Positions 42,808 to 51,428 of a stretch of DNA of 58,154 nucleotides are shown one piece after another. The stretch is taken from contig NZ_JAODNI010000165.1 in NCBI RefSeq assembly GCF_025465255.1, forward strand, positions 1 to 58,154, given 5' to 3'. The translations under genes and the position numbers were made by a program. Under the pieces are notes generated by a model, which was not told where the DNA came from, searched no databases, and saw only the letters and a program-made list of their open reading frames with translations. Position 1 is the stretch's first letter, and the number at the start of each line of letters is the position of its first letter. The stretch is from Pseudonocardia sp. (GTDB taxonomy: Bacteria > Actinomycetota > Actinomycetes > Mycobacteriales > Pseudonocardiaceae).

Positions 42808-45393
42808 ATGCTGCCGATCCCGCCTACGGCGATTCCCGCGCTTCCGGACCCGTTCGTGCCACGGTCGCGGTTACTCGCCGCGCTACAGGACGACGGCGGC
42901 GACGTCGTCCTGGTCTGTGCTCCCGCCGGGTTCGGCAAGACCGCGCTGCTGGCGCACTGGGCGCGCACCGCCCCGCCCGCCTCTCCGGTCGTCTGGGCCG
43001 ACCTGCACCAGGGGGCCGAGGCCGCCGAGAGCATCTGGCAGGTGATCGTCCTCGCTCTGACCGCCTGCCCAGCGATCCCGGCCGACAGCGCGTTGCACGA
43101 GCTCGGCCGAAGGGGCTCGTCACCGACCTCTGTCCTCGTCGGTGATCTCTTGAGCGGGCTCGCCGCCTTGCCGGTGCGGGTCGCGCTGGTCCTGCACGAC
43201 GTGCACGAGGTCGTGGCACCGGCGGCGCTGGCGGTCCTCGGGGCGCTTCTGGCCGCGCGTCCGGCTGGGGTGCGCCTCGTCCTCTGCGGCCGCCGGGACC
43301 CTCCGCTCTCCCTCGGCGCGCTGCGGTCGGTGGGACGGCTGCGCGAGGTCCGTGCCGCCGGGTTGCGCTTCACGGTGGAGGAGACCGGCGAGATGCTCCG
43401 GCGAGCGGGCCTGCACCTCGACGAGGCTCAGGCAACCGAGGCGCACGCCTGCACCGGCGGCTGGCCCGCCGGGGTGCGGCTCCTCGGCGCCGCCCTGCGC
43501 GGCGGGTCGGATCCGACCGCGGTTCTGGAGCGGTTCGCGGCCGCCCTCGATCCGGTGGCCGACTTCCTCGTTCGCGAGGTGCTGGACGTCCTGCCGGCCG
43601 CGGACCGGGATCTGCTCGACGCGATCGGCGGGGGTCCGGTCACCCCCCGGCTGGCGGCCCTGCTCAGCGGCCGGAGCGACGCCGGCGAGGCGCTGGAGCG
43701 GCTGGCCCGCGAGACGGGGCTCGTCCAGCGCCTGTCCCGGGCGGGGTTCCGGGTGCACCCGCTCGTGCCGGCCCACCTGCACACCGGCCATGTCGGCCCG
43801 GGCGGGGGCGCCGCTCTGCCCGGTCGCGCCGCGCGCCGGCCGGCGGCGGAGGCCGAACCCCTCGAGGCGGTGATCCGCAACGCCCTTCGGGGGGACGACG
43901 CCGCACTGCTCGTCGAGGTCGTCCACCGGTTTGCGGGCCGGCTGCTGGCCACCGGTGGCCATCCCGCGCTCGCCCGGCTGCTGGCCCGGCTCGGCGAGAA
44001 GGCCGTCGCGGATGATCCCTGGCTGGCCCTCTGCTCAGCGCTGACCCGCATCGAAGCAGGTCTGGAGCCGGCCGGTGACGGACCGGCGCCACGCGGGCTC
44101 GGTCCCACGCCGGCCGAGGCCGGCCCCAGGCTCACCGTACTGCGCTCGATCACCGGTGTGTTCGCCGCCGCCGCCACCGGGGATCTCGGCGCCGTCCCCG
44201 ACCCGGTCGACCCCGAGCGCAGCCGCCGCGACGCCCCGGAATGGGCCGCGCTGGCCCTCGCGGCTGCGGGCGGCAGGGCGATGCTGGTCGACGGCCACCC
44301 GTCCGCGGCCACCGCAGCGCTGGAGGAGGCGCTGGAGCTGGCCCGGCTGCACGGCTTCGGGTACCTCGAGATGCAGTGCCTGGGGTTGCTCGGCAGCGTG
44401 GCGGGCATCAGCGGCGACTACCCGGCGATGACGACGGCCGCGGCCCGGGCGGACGCGGTGGCGATCGCCGGTGGGTGGGAGGCGGCGCCGCTGGCGACCG
44501 CGGTGCGGTGGATGCTCGCCTACGGGGCGCTCATGCGTGCCGAACCCGTCGAGGCGCATCGGCTCGCGGGCGAGGCGCTGCGGCGGGGCGGAACGGCGCT
44601 CCGGGCGCGGTACGTCTTCGCGCTGCGCTCCGTGCGGGGCGCTGCGCTCTTCGACGCGGGGCAGCGGCGCCGTGGGCTGCAGCAGATGCAGCAGGCCCGG
44701 GCCGACCTCGGCGCGGTCCACCTGAGCCCGGTGCAGGCGGCCGCCCTCGCCGTGGTCGAGCACAAGGCTGCGTCGGCGCTCGGCCGTCCCGAGGCGGCGC
44801 GCGCCGTGGTCGCGTGGTTGACGGACCGCATCGGCCTGTGCGCGGAAGTCGTCCTCATGCGGGCGTGGGCCGAACAGTCGGCGGGCCGGGATGCCCAGGC
44901 CACCGCGCTGGTCGAGCCGATCCTGGACGGCACCGTGCCCCCCCTGCTGCCGCACACCGTCGTCGAGGCGCTCCTGGTGGAGGCGAGCGGCAAGGTCAGC
45001 GACGGCGACGTCGGCACCGCTCGTCGTACGCTCCGCGACGCGCTGTCCGCCGGCGCGTCCCTCGGTGTCGTACGGCCGTTCGCGCTGGCGGCCGGGCACG
45101 CCCGCGAGCTCCTGGACGAGCACCTCGACCCGATCGGCGCCGCCGAGCCGTTCGCGGCCCGGGCACCAGCCGCCGACCGGCCGCCGGAGTACCGGAGCGC
45201 GCGCCTCGACGACACCGAGGTGCGGCTGCTCGCACGGCTGCCGTCGTCCCTGTCGATGGAGCAGATCGCCGAGGAACTACGGATGTCCCCGACGGAGGCG
45301 AGCACCGGAGTGCGCGCGGTCTACCGCAAGCTCGGCGTGAGCAGCCGCCGGACCGCGGTGTCGACGGCGTACGAACGCGGGCTGCTGCGCTGA
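42808..45393 (+). CDS. MalT-type LuxR regulator 2 with atypical DNA-binding helix
   Basis: 861 codons, ATG at 42808 after GGAGGAGG. Walker A VLVCAPAGFGKTALLAHWAR (about 34-53), Walker B VALVLHDVHEVV, GGWPAGVRLLGAAL, TPR-like middle. The C-terminal helix-turn-helix LDDTEVRLLARLPSSLSMEQ, IAEELRMSPTEASTGVRAVY, RKLGVSSRRTAV keeps the scaffold. The usual recognition-helix residues (S.NTVK.H) are replaced by SPTEASTG, so its DNA specificity or binding ability may differ from its neighbours. A one-mismatch 17-bp palindrome precedes it. Confidence 0.93.
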   Translation: MLPIPPTAIPALPDPFVPRSRLLAALQDDGGDVVLVCAPAGFGKTALLAHWARTAPPASPVVWADLHQGAEAAESIWQVIVLALTACPAIPADSALHELGRRGSSPTSVLVGDLLSGLAALPVRVALVLHDVHEVVAPAALAVLGALLAARPAGVRLVLCGRRDPPLSLGALRSVGRLREVRAAGLRFTVEETGEMLRRAGLHLDEAQATEAHACTGGWPAGVRLLGAALRGGSDPTAVLERFAAALDPVADFLVREVLDVLPAADRDLLDAIGGGPVTPRLAALLSGRSDAGEALERLARETGLVQRLSRAGFRVHPLVPAHLHTGHVGPGGGAALPGRAARRPAAEAEPLEAVIRNALRGDDAALLVEVVHRFAGRLLATGGHPALARLLARLGEKAVADDPWLALCSALTRIEAGLEPAGDGPAPRGLGPTPAEAGPRLTVLRSITGVFAAAATGDLGAVPDPVDPERSRRDAPEWAALALAAAGGRAMLVDGHPSAATAALEEALELARLHGFGYLEMQCLGLLGSVAGISGDYPAMTTAAARADAVAIAGGWEAAPLATAVRWMLAYGALMRAEPVEAHRLAGEALRRGGTALRARYVFALRSVRGAALFDAGQRRRGLQQMQQARADLGAVHLSPVQAAALAVVEHKAASALGRPEAARAVVAWLTDRIGLCAEVVLMRAWAEQSAGRDAQATALVEPILDGTVPPLLPHTVVEALLVEASGKVSDGDVGTARRTLRDALSAGASLGVVRPFALAAGHARELLDEHLDPIGAAEPFAARAPAADRPPEYRSARLDDTEVRLLARLPSSLSMEQIAEELRMSPTEASTGVRAVYRKLGVSSRRTAVSTAYERGLLR

Positions 45394-45675
45394 TCAGTCC
45401 ACGAACCACACGTCGGCGAGGTCCACGGCCGCGAGGCCCTGGTCTCCGGCGATGCGCTCCATCGCGGACGCGAGCTTCAGCGAGAGTTCGACGGCCACCT
45501 CCGCCAGTCCGTCGACCCCGGACTCGGCCAGCACCGCGGCCAGGACCTCCTGGGCGCCGGCGACCCCGCGCTCGTAGTTGTGGTCGTCCGACAGCACGGC
45601 TCGCACCGAGTCGTAGGCCCGCGCTCTCGGGTACAGGTCCACGGATTCGCCGGAGGCGGCTCCGTCGTCGCTCAC
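45394..45675 (-). CDS. Small family-B protein 1
   Basis: 93 codons, GTG at 45675 after AGGAG. The helical protein contains RAVLSDDHNYERGVAGAQEV, AEVAVELSLKLASAMERIAG and ends DLADVWFVD. It is a clear paralogue of the divergent protein at 45849 (VLSDDHNYERG, VALSLALATALERIAQEQ, DLVDVWFAE). No known domain. The stop abuts the stop of LuxR gene 2 (convergent). The pair sits between LuxR genes 2 and 3, so a partner role for these regulators is likely (inference). Confidence 0.75.
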   Translation of the reverse strand: MSDDGAASGESVDLYPRARAYDSVRAVLSDDHNYERGVAGAQEVLAAVLAESGVDGLAEVAVELSLKLASAMERIAGDQGLAAVDLADVWFVD

Positions 45676-45848
45676 TGTGGCTCCTCTGCGGCACCAGCCC
45701 ACTCATTTCCGGGCTGACGACGCAGAATACCCACGCCATCGGTGGTTACATGCGCGGACAGCAGCGCTGGGGATCACGGGCTAGAGTCACCGCGGCCAGA
45801 GGTCGGCGGGGGGTAGCGACCTTCCGCCGGCCCGCGAGGAGAACGAAC

Positions 45849-46112
45849 GTGAGTGACCTGTCCGCCGAGCGGCAGACCCGTTCACTGGTCCTGGAGGCCA
45901 TGCGGGCCGTCCTCTCCGACGACCACAACTACGAGCGCGGGCTCGCCGCCCTGAACGACGTCGTGGACCGCATCGTGCGGGAGGAAGGTGCGGGCGGGCT
46001 CCGCGCCTTCGCGGTGGCGCTGTCGCTCGCCCTGGCCACGGCTCTCGAACGGATCGCCCAGGAGCAGCGACTCGCCGCAGAAGATCTCGTGGATGTGTGG
46101 TTCGCCGAGTGA
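45849..46112 (+). CDS. Small family-B protein 2
   Basis: 87 codons, GTG at 45849 after GAGGAGAA. Sequence MRAVLSDDHNYERGLAALND, VALSLALATALERIAQEQRL, DLVDVWFAE at the end. It is a paralogue of 45394, transcribed divergently from it across 173 bp. The shared hallmark is SDDHNYERG plus a C-terminal D(L/V)xDVWF. Predicted all-helical, soluble. Function unknown. Confidence 0.75.
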   Translation: MSDLSAERQTRSLVLEAMRAVLSDDHNYERGLAALNDVVDRIVREEGAGGLRAFAVALSLALATALERIAQEQRLAAEDLVDVWFAE

Positions 46113-46421
46113 CGCATCGCCGTCGGGCGGGAAATCCGAACGGGCGAACATTCTCGGAACGGGATCGGATATGACTCGTCCCCTTTGCCCGTGACGAGCG
46201 GTCATTGGCGCGTGAACGGACGAGGGAACCGCGCTGAATGGCGTTCCCGCCGACCATCTACCCGGCGTCGGTCGATAGACACCACCACCTGCCAGCACTA
46301 TCGTCGGCGAGCGAGCCGTCAATGAACATCACATTTGTGCGCCGGCCCCTCTTCGGGAGATCGATCCGAATGTTCGCCAAATGATCGCGGGGCCGAAACG
46401 GGCAACCTGGAGCTGACCGCC
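46113..46421. other. 309-bp upstream region of LuxR gene 3
   Basis: More A+T-rich in its second half. No exact copy of the 17-bp palindrome is present and no gene is recognised. Confidence 0.4.
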
Positions 46422-49025
46422 ATGCCGCTCGTTCCGGCCGTCAAGATCACGGTGCCGCAGGTCCCGCCCGAGTTCGTCGCGCGCGCGGAGCTGTACGCGG
46501 AGCTCGACGCCGGAGCGGCTGCGGACCTCTCGCTGGTCTGCGCTCCCGCCGGCTACGGCAAGACGCTGCTCCTCGCGGACTGGGCGCGGACGAGCGCCGC
46601 GGTCGACACCGCGTGGGTCGGCCTCGACCGCGATGACAACGACCCGAGTCGGCTGTGGGCGTCCGTCGTGGCGGCGGTCGCGGGCTGCCCGTCGGTCCCA
46701 CCCGACAGCCGGCTGAATGCTCCGTGGGCCTGGCCGCTGGGCGCCCTACCGGAGTTCGTCGTCGAGTTCGTCGACGCGCTGCAGGCCTTACCGCAGCCCC
46801 TCCGCCTGATCCTCGACGACGTGCACGAGCTCGTCGATCCGGAGGCTCTGCACGGCGTCAGGATCTTCACCCGGATCAAGCCGGCCGCCGTCCAGCTCGT
46901 CCTGGCCAGCCGGCTCGATCCGCCGCTGTCCCTGCCCCGGTTACGGCTGGCCGGCCGGCTGCAGGAGCTGCGCGCCGCGCAGCTGTCCTTCACCCGGCAC
47001 CAGGCCGCGGCGCTGATGGAGAAGTCAGGGCTGCACCTCACAGAGCAGCAGGTCGAGGTGCTGCACCGGCGCACCGGCGGCTGGGCCGCCGGTCTGCGGC
47101 TCGCCGCCCTCGGGATGGGGAAGTCCGCCGACCGCGACATCTTCCTCACGCAGTTCTCCGGGGCGGATCGCTCCGTGGCCGACTACCTCGTCGGCGAGAT
47201 CCTCTCCGGCCTGCCGGAGGACGTGCAGGAGTTCCTGCGCGTGATCAGCATCAGTAACCCGGTGCCGGCCGGGCTCGCCGCCGAGCTCTCGGGGCTGGAC
47301 GAGGCCGGCAGCATGCTCGACCGGCTCCAGCACCGGACCTCCCTCGTGACGGCCACCGGATGGCCACACGAGGCCTACCGCGTCCAGGAGCTCCTGCGCA
47401 CCCATCTGCTCGCCGACCTCCAGCGCCAGGGCGAGCGACGAGTGGCCGACCTGCACGGCGTGGCCGCCCGCTGGTGGGCGGGCCAGGACGAGCCCGTGCG
47501 CGCACTCGACCACGCCGCGCAGGGCCGTGAGGCGGCGCTGCTGACCGATCTGCTGCACCGGTTCGCCGTGCCGCTGCTCCTCGTCGGGGAACACGAGCCG
47601 CTGCGACGTGCACTTTCGCGTATCGGGGCCCACGCCACCGCCCTCGACCCCTGGCTGTCCCTCCCCTCGGCGCTCAGCAACCTCGAGGCCGGGGAGCTCC
47701 TCGCCGCACAGGGAGACCTGCGCCATGCGCGGCAGTTCTGGCCGGCCTACGGCACCGTGGAGCTCACGGTGCTCCGGGCCGTGGCCGAGCAGTTCGGTGC
47801 CGGAATCCCCGACCCGGTCCCGTCCGCGATCGCGAACACCGACGAGCTACCCGCCGAACCGGAGCTGGAGGCGCTCGCCCGGCTGAGCCGGGGCAACGTC
47901 CGGCTCGAGCACGACGACCGGGCCGGGGCCCGCACCGAGTTCGAGGCCGCGCTGGCCCTGAGCCGCCGGCACGGTTTCGACTACCTGCAGATGCAGTGCC
48001 TCGCGCTGCTGGGTGTCGTCGCGGCCGTCTCCGGCGACCTGCGGACGATGCGGGCGGTGAGCAGCGAGGCTCTCCTCGCCGCGGCCGACCACGGCTGGGA
48101 GAGGACGTCCTGGTCGACCGCGGCCACGGCGATGCTGGCGTACTCCGAGCTCATGCGCTCCGAGGCCACCGACGCCGAGCGCCTCGCCGCCGACGGCCTG
48201 GCACCGGGGCCGGCCGCGTCGTCACCCCAGTCGTGGTTCACGTTGCAGGCGGTCCATGGTGCCGCGGTCTTCGACCTGGGGGACCGGGCCGCCGGGCTGG
48301 CCGAGCTGCAGCAGGCGCGCTCGGACTTCGGCGCCGACGAGGCGGGAGCCGAGCAGTGCGCCTCGATGGCGTCGCTGGAGTTCCGCGCAGCCCTGTTCCT
48401 CGGGCACGCGGCGGCGGCGCGGAGCGCCCTCGCATGGTTGGCGGAGCGAGCCGGAGACAGTGGCGACCTGTCGACGATGCGCGCGTGGGTCGAGTTCGCG
48501 GGAGGCCGGCGGGACCAGGCACGCAGCCTGATCCGTCCGGTGTTGAACGGCTCGGCACGCACGTTGCTCCCCTCCACGGTGGTGGACGCCTGGTTGCTGG
48601 AGACGTCCATCGCCGTCACCGCAGGCGAGCGGCCCGCCGCGCGCCGCGCGCTGCAGACCGCGCTGGCCGTCGCCGAGCCGCTCGACGCGATCCGCCCGTT
48701 CGCCCTGGCCGAACCGAGCGTCCGCGAACTGCTCGTCCACCAGCACGGCAGCTTCGGAGCCTGGGACGAGGTCGCGGACCGGGCGCTCGCCGCGGGAGCC
48801 GGTCGCACACCACAGCGGGCGATCCTGAGCGAACGGGAGATCACGGTGCTCGGGCTGCTCCCGTCCTTGCTGTCACTCGACGACATCGCCGCCGACCTCA
48901 CCGTCTCGGTGAACACCGTCAAGAGCCACGTGCGGTCGATCTACGCCAAGCTCGGCGTGAGCAGTCGCAGGCTCGCCGTGCTCGCGGCGCACGAGCACGG
49001 TCTGCTCGGCAGCGGAGCACGTTGA
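46422..49025 (+). CDS. MalT-type LuxR regulator 3 with ATPase domain
   Basis: 867 codons from ATG at 46422 (GGAG upstream); a GTG at 46335 would add 29 residues without homology. Walker A LVCAPAGYGKTLLLADWART (about 40-59), Walker B LRLILDDVHELVD, RRTGGWAAGLRLAALGMGKS. The TPR-like middle is close to LuxR gene 2 (both have AAL..EEAL/LSRRHGFDYLQMQCLALLG-type stretches, so 2 and 3 are recent duplicates). The C-terminal helix-turn-helix is canonical: LSEREITVLGLLPSLLSLDD, IAADLTVSVNTVKSHVRSIY, AKLGVSSRRLAV. Confidence 0.95.
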   Translation: MPLVPAVKITVPQVPPEFVARAELYAELDAGAAADLSLVCAPAGYGKTLLLADWARTSAAVDTAWVGLDRDDNDPSRLWASVVAAVAGCPSVPPDSRLNAPWAWPLGALPEFVVEFVDALQALPQPLRLILDDVHELVDPEALHGVRIFTRIKPAAVQLVLASRLDPPLSLPRLRLAGRLQELRAAQLSFTRHQAAALMEKSGLHLTEQQVEVLHRRTGGWAAGLRLAALGMGKSADRDIFLTQFSGADRSVADYLVGEILSGLPEDVQEFLRVISISNPVPAGLAAELSGLDEAGSMLDRLQHRTSLVTATGWPHEAYRVQELLRTHLLADLQRQGERRVADLHGVAARWWAGQDEPVRALDHAAQGREAALLTDLLHRFAVPLLLVGEHEPLRRALSRIGAHATALDPWLSLPSALSNLEAGELLAAQGDLRHARQFWPAYGTVELTVLRAVAEQFGAGIPDPVPSAIANTDELPAEPELEALARLSRGNVRLEHDDRAGARTEFEAALALSRRHGFDYLQMQCLALLGVVAAVSGDLRTMRAVSSEALLAAADHGWERTSWSTAATAMLAYSELMRSEATDAERLAADGLAPGPAASSPQSWFTLQAVHGAAVFDLGDRAAGLAELQQARSDFGADEAGAEQCASMASLEFRAALFLGHAAAARSALAWLAERAGDSGDLSTMRAWVEFAGGRRDQARSLIRPVLNGSARTLLPSTVVDAWLLETSIAVTAGERPAARRALQTALAVAEPLDAIRPFALAEPSVRELLVHQHGSFGAWDEVADRALAAGAGRTPQRAILSEREITVLGLLPSLLSLDDIAADLTVSVNTVKSHVRSIYAKLGVSSRRLAVLAAHEHGLLGSGAR

Positions 49026-49049
49026 CGACGCACCGTTCGGCGGACGGCC

Positions 49050-49076
49050 GGGCGGTCCGGGCGGTCCGGGCGGTCC
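49050..49076. repeat. Three tandem copies of a 9-bp unit
   Basis: GGGCGGTCC occurs three times head to tail in the short space between convergent genes (LuxR 3 and family-A protein 49150). Probably slippage; no function evident. Confidence 0.7.
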
Positions 49077-49149
49077 GATCGCGTCCGGTCCTCGGTCGGC
49101 GGCTGCGGGCCGCCTCTGCCGGCTCCACAGCGGGTTCAGCCGACCCCGC

Positions 49150-49353
49150 TCAAGGGATCGGGTGCACGGACACCAGCGTGATGCCCAGCGTCTGGATCTG
49201 AGCGATGATGCCGTGCAGGTGCGACTCGTCCAGCACCTCGCCGTCGATGACGGTCTGGAGCGGCACCTCGCTGACCTGCATGTCGACGAACGCATTCCGG
49301 GCCTCCTCCGACAACCGGCCGTCGACCCTGAACTCATACCGCCTCGTGCCCAT
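49150..49353 (-). CDS. Small family-A protein 2
   Basis: 67 codons, ATG at 49353 with GAGG upstream. YEFRVDGRLSEEARNAFVDM, VPLQTVIDGEVLDESHLHGI, IAQIQTLGITLVSVHPIP. It aligns over its full length with 39684 and 49582. Short, soluble, probably an alpha/beta fold. An exact 17-bp palindrome lies 88 bp upstream (49442-49458). Together with 49582 it forms a leftward pair next to LuxR gene 3. Confidence 0.75.
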   Translation of the reverse strand: MGTRRYEFRVDGRLSEEARNAFVDMQVSEVPLQTVIDGEVLDESHLHGIIAQIQTLGITLVSVHPIP

Positions 49354-49441
49354 CGAGCCTCATCTCGTCCACCGGCCGCGGTCCGGTGCCCTCGTCGAAC
49401 CCTCCACCCGGGCACCCTGCTCTCGTCCACCGGAAGCGGCA

Positions 49442-49458
49442 TCGCCCAAGCCGGGTGA
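49442..49458. promoter_or_regulatory. 17-bp palindrome, copy before family-A protein 49150
   Basis: TCGCCCAAGCCGGGTGA, an exact TCRYCC-N5-GGRYGA match in non-coding DNA, 88 bp upstream of the start codon at 49353. Confidence 0.6.
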
Positions 49459-49581
49459 GTGGCCGCCCGGCCGCCGGACGCCTCGCGGCGGAAAGAGCAC
49501 CCAGCCCGGTTGACGACCGGGAGCCCGTGGCGGGTGTCCCGTCGGCAGCCGGTACAACTGGCGACCGTCGTCCGTCGCGGG

Positions 49582-49782
49582 TCAGCCCGGCAGTCGCTGC
49601 AGGGAGAGCACCTCCAACCCCATGTCGCTGCACAGCGTCAGCAGCGCATGCAGGTCGGACTGGTCGCGAAGCACGCCGAACAGGATCGTCTGCGGTGGCA
49701 CCGCCTGCACCTCCAAGGAGCAGAACGCGCCTCTCGCCCGTTCGGACAGACGTCCGCTCACGCACACCTCGTACCGCGCCAT
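49582..49782 (-). CDS. Small family-A protein 3
   Basis: 66 codons, ATG at 49782 after GGGAGG. YEVCVSGRLSERARGAFCSL, VPPQTILFGVLRDQSDLHAL, LTLCSDMGLEVLSLQRLPG. It shares GRLSE.AR.AF, P.QT...G...D.SHLH/SDLH and (L/M)G(I/L) with 49150, and the C-terminal LQRLP with 39684. An exact 17-bp palindrome lies 73 bp upstream. Function unknown. Confidence 0.75.
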   Translation of the reverse strand: MARYEVCVSGRLSERARGAFCSLEVQAVPPQTILFGVLRDQSDLHALLTLCSDMGLEVLSLQRLPG

Positions 49783-49855
49783 CACCGCTTGCCTCCCTAC
49801 AATCCGGACCCGTCGATACACGGGCCCAGGCTCCGCTCCGGGACTCCGCGCGTCT

Positions 49856-49872
49856 TCGCCCGGATCGGATGA
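49856..49872. promoter_or_regulatory. 17-bp palindrome, copy before family-A protein 49582
   Basis: TCGCCCGGATCGGATGA, exact match, 73 bp upstream of the start codon at 49782. Confidence 0.6.
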
Positions 49873-50031
49873 CCCAGGTGCCTCGTGACCTCGTTCGGAC
49901 GCCGTCGTCGTCCGGACCGCATCGACGGCAGTGCCTGGTGGCACGCTTCGCGGACCTGATGCGGGGAGGTGCCCCCGGAGACGACTGCGGTGCGGGCGCC
50001 ATGGCCGGTTGCCTGCCGTGGACGATCCCGC

Positions 50032-50048
50032 TCATCCGATTCGGATGA
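50032..50048. promoter_or_regulatory. 17-bp palindrome, perfect copy before DUF7144 gene
   Basis: TCATCCGATTCGGATGA is a perfect inverted repeat (8-bp arms, one central base; the flanking C and G extend it to 19 bp). It lies 123 bp upstream of the start codon at 50172. Confidence 0.65.
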
Positions 50049-50171
50049 GGGCCGACGGCCCGGCCGGGTCGACGATCGAGCATGCCGTCGACCTCGGCGG
50101 CGGACAGCCGGAACCACCCCGACCCGGTGCTCCGGGTGACTCCAGCCAGCAGATCGAGGAGAACGCCCGTC

Positions 50172-50630
50172 ATGACCGACACCTCCCACACCAGAACCAC
50201 GACCGACTCGTCCCCGGGCTACGCGACGAGCGCGAACGACGTCTCCGGCTGGACCGGGTGGGTCGTCTTCGCCGGCATCATGCTGATCATGCTGGGTGCG
50301 TTCCAGGCGATCGAGGGCCTCGTCGCCCTGTTCGACCGCGGCTACTACCTGGTCACCTCGTCCGGCCTGGTCGTCAACGTGGATTACAACGTCTGGGGCT
50401 GGGTCCACCTCATCCTCGGCATCCTCGCCGTGGCGACCGGGTTCGGGCTCCTCGCCGGCAACACGGCCGCCCGCGTGGTCGGCATCGTCCTCGCCGTCGT
50501 CAGCGCGATAGTGAACCTGGCCTTCATCGCGGCCTACCCGGTCTGGTCCACGATCGTCATCGGCGTGGACATCATCGTGATCTACGCGATCGTGGTCCAC
50601 GGGCGCGAGCTGAAGAGCGACCCGATCTGA
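50172..50630 (+). CDS. DUF7144-type four-helix membrane protein
   Basis: 152 codons, ATG at 50172 after GAGGAGAAC. A Thr/Ser-rich head precedes WTGWVVFAGIMLIMLGAFQA, then YNVWGWVHLILGILAVATGF, AARVVGIVLAVVSAIVNLAF and WSTIVIGVDIIVIYAIVVHG. The WTGWV.FAG..L...G.F..I.GL and VWGWVHL patterns are those of a widespread actinobacterial family of unknown function (DUF7144, from memory). A perfect 17-bp palindrome upstream places it in the proposed regulon. Confidence 0.85.
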   Translation: MTDTSHTRTTTDSSPGYATSANDVSGWTGWVVFAGIMLIMLGAFQAIEGLVALFDRGYYLVTSSGLVVNVDYNVWGWVHLILGILAVATGFGLLAGNTAARVVGIVLAVVSAIVNLAFIAAYPVWSTIVIGVDIIVIYAIVVHGRELKSDPI

Positions 50631-50731
50631 GAGCCGCACTCGGCGCCCGTGCAGCCACCGATCTCGAGAACGCGGCGCCGCCCGTGCCCGGACGGTGCCA
50701 GCAGCCTTCCCGCAGCGCGGCTGCCCTCCTC

Positions 50732-50748
50732 TCGCCCGCAGCGGGCGA
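50732..50748. promoter_or_regulatory. 17-bp palindrome before the SHOCT gene
   Basis: TCGCCCGCAGCGGGCGA, exact match with fully symmetric arms, 88 bp before the (mutated) start position of the SHOCT-domain gene. Confidence 0.6.
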
Positions 50749-50836
50749 TGCCGACCAGCGGCGTCCGAGTGACGCTTGCGCGACCGGCAGCGGCCTCGCG
50801 CTGTACCGGTGCCCAAAGGCGACCAAGGAGTTCGAC

Positions 50837-51273
50837 ATACCGTTGTGGGACGTGCTGGTGTCCATCTTCTGGTTCATGATCTTGTTCATGTGGGCCTGGT
50901 TGCTGATCACGATCTTGGGCGACCTCTTCCGGGATCACGAGCTGTCGGGATGGGCAAGGCGCTCTGGACCCTGTTCCTGATCGTCGCGCCGTGGCTCGGC
51001 ACTCTCGTCTACCTGATCGCGCGCGGTCGCTCGATGAGCGAGCGCGATCGGGCAGAGGTACAGCGGAACAAGCGGGAGACGGGGTCGTACGCCCGAGAGG
51101 CGGCAGGACCCAGGAGTACGGCTGACGAGCTCGCCGAGCTCGCCGACCTGCGAGACCAGAGCGCCATCTCGGACGAGGAGTTCCGGTACGCGAAGGCGAA
51201 GGTGCTGGACAGGGAACCCGGGTCGACCCCCCTTGGGCCCGTCGACGACGGCGCGGTTCCTTCCCCCACGTGA
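50837..51273 (+). pseudogene. SHOCT-domain membrane protein, damaged start and one-base deletion
   Basis: A ribosome site AAGGAG is followed six bases later by ATA, where an ATG is expected. The frame then reads IPLWDVLVSIFWFMILFMWA, WLLITILGDLFRDHELSGW. One G is missing at about 50952-50954, and the next frame continues GKALWTLFLIVAPWLGTLVY, LIARGRSMSERDRAEVQ and the SHOCT end ELAELADLRDQSAISDEEFR, YAKAKVLD. This is the standard two-helix SHOCT protein of actinobacteria. Translation from TTG 50843 or frameshifting cannot be excluded, but a recently inactivated gene is likelier. Confidence 0.7.
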
Positions 51274-51330
51274 CCGCCGCCGGGGCTGATCGGCAGAGGC
51301 GGCGACCCGAGGATCGCTCGGCGGCGGGCG

Positions 51331-51347
51331 CTCGCCCGCGACGGGTG
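51331..51347. promoter_or_regulatory. 17-bp palindrome before the DHA2 MFS gene
   Basis: TCGCCCGCGACGGGTGA, exact match, 81 bp upstream of ATG 51429. Confidence 0.6.
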
Positions 51348-51428
51348 AGGACGCCGCCCCGGGGCTGCCGCACGGTGACCTCCGGAGCCGCCGCTCGCGG
51401 GGCGGCGCCAAGAACCCCCGGAGCAGGC

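Noticed and set aside
40028..49025. The three STAND/LuxR ATPases as an antiphage (Avs-like) defence system
   Set aside because: All end in LuxR DNA-binding domains and none carries an effector nuclease or protease; transcription regulators are the simpler reading.
49050..49076. Start of a CRISPR-like array
   Set aside because: The 9-bp units are directly adjacent with no spacers; simple tandem repeat. No CRISPR array or cas gene was found in the window.
50776..51273. 165-codon protein read in a single frame through the SHOCT domain
   Set aside because: Its first 58 residues are an out-of-frame reading of the hydrophobic helix region; the true N-terminus is in the other frame.
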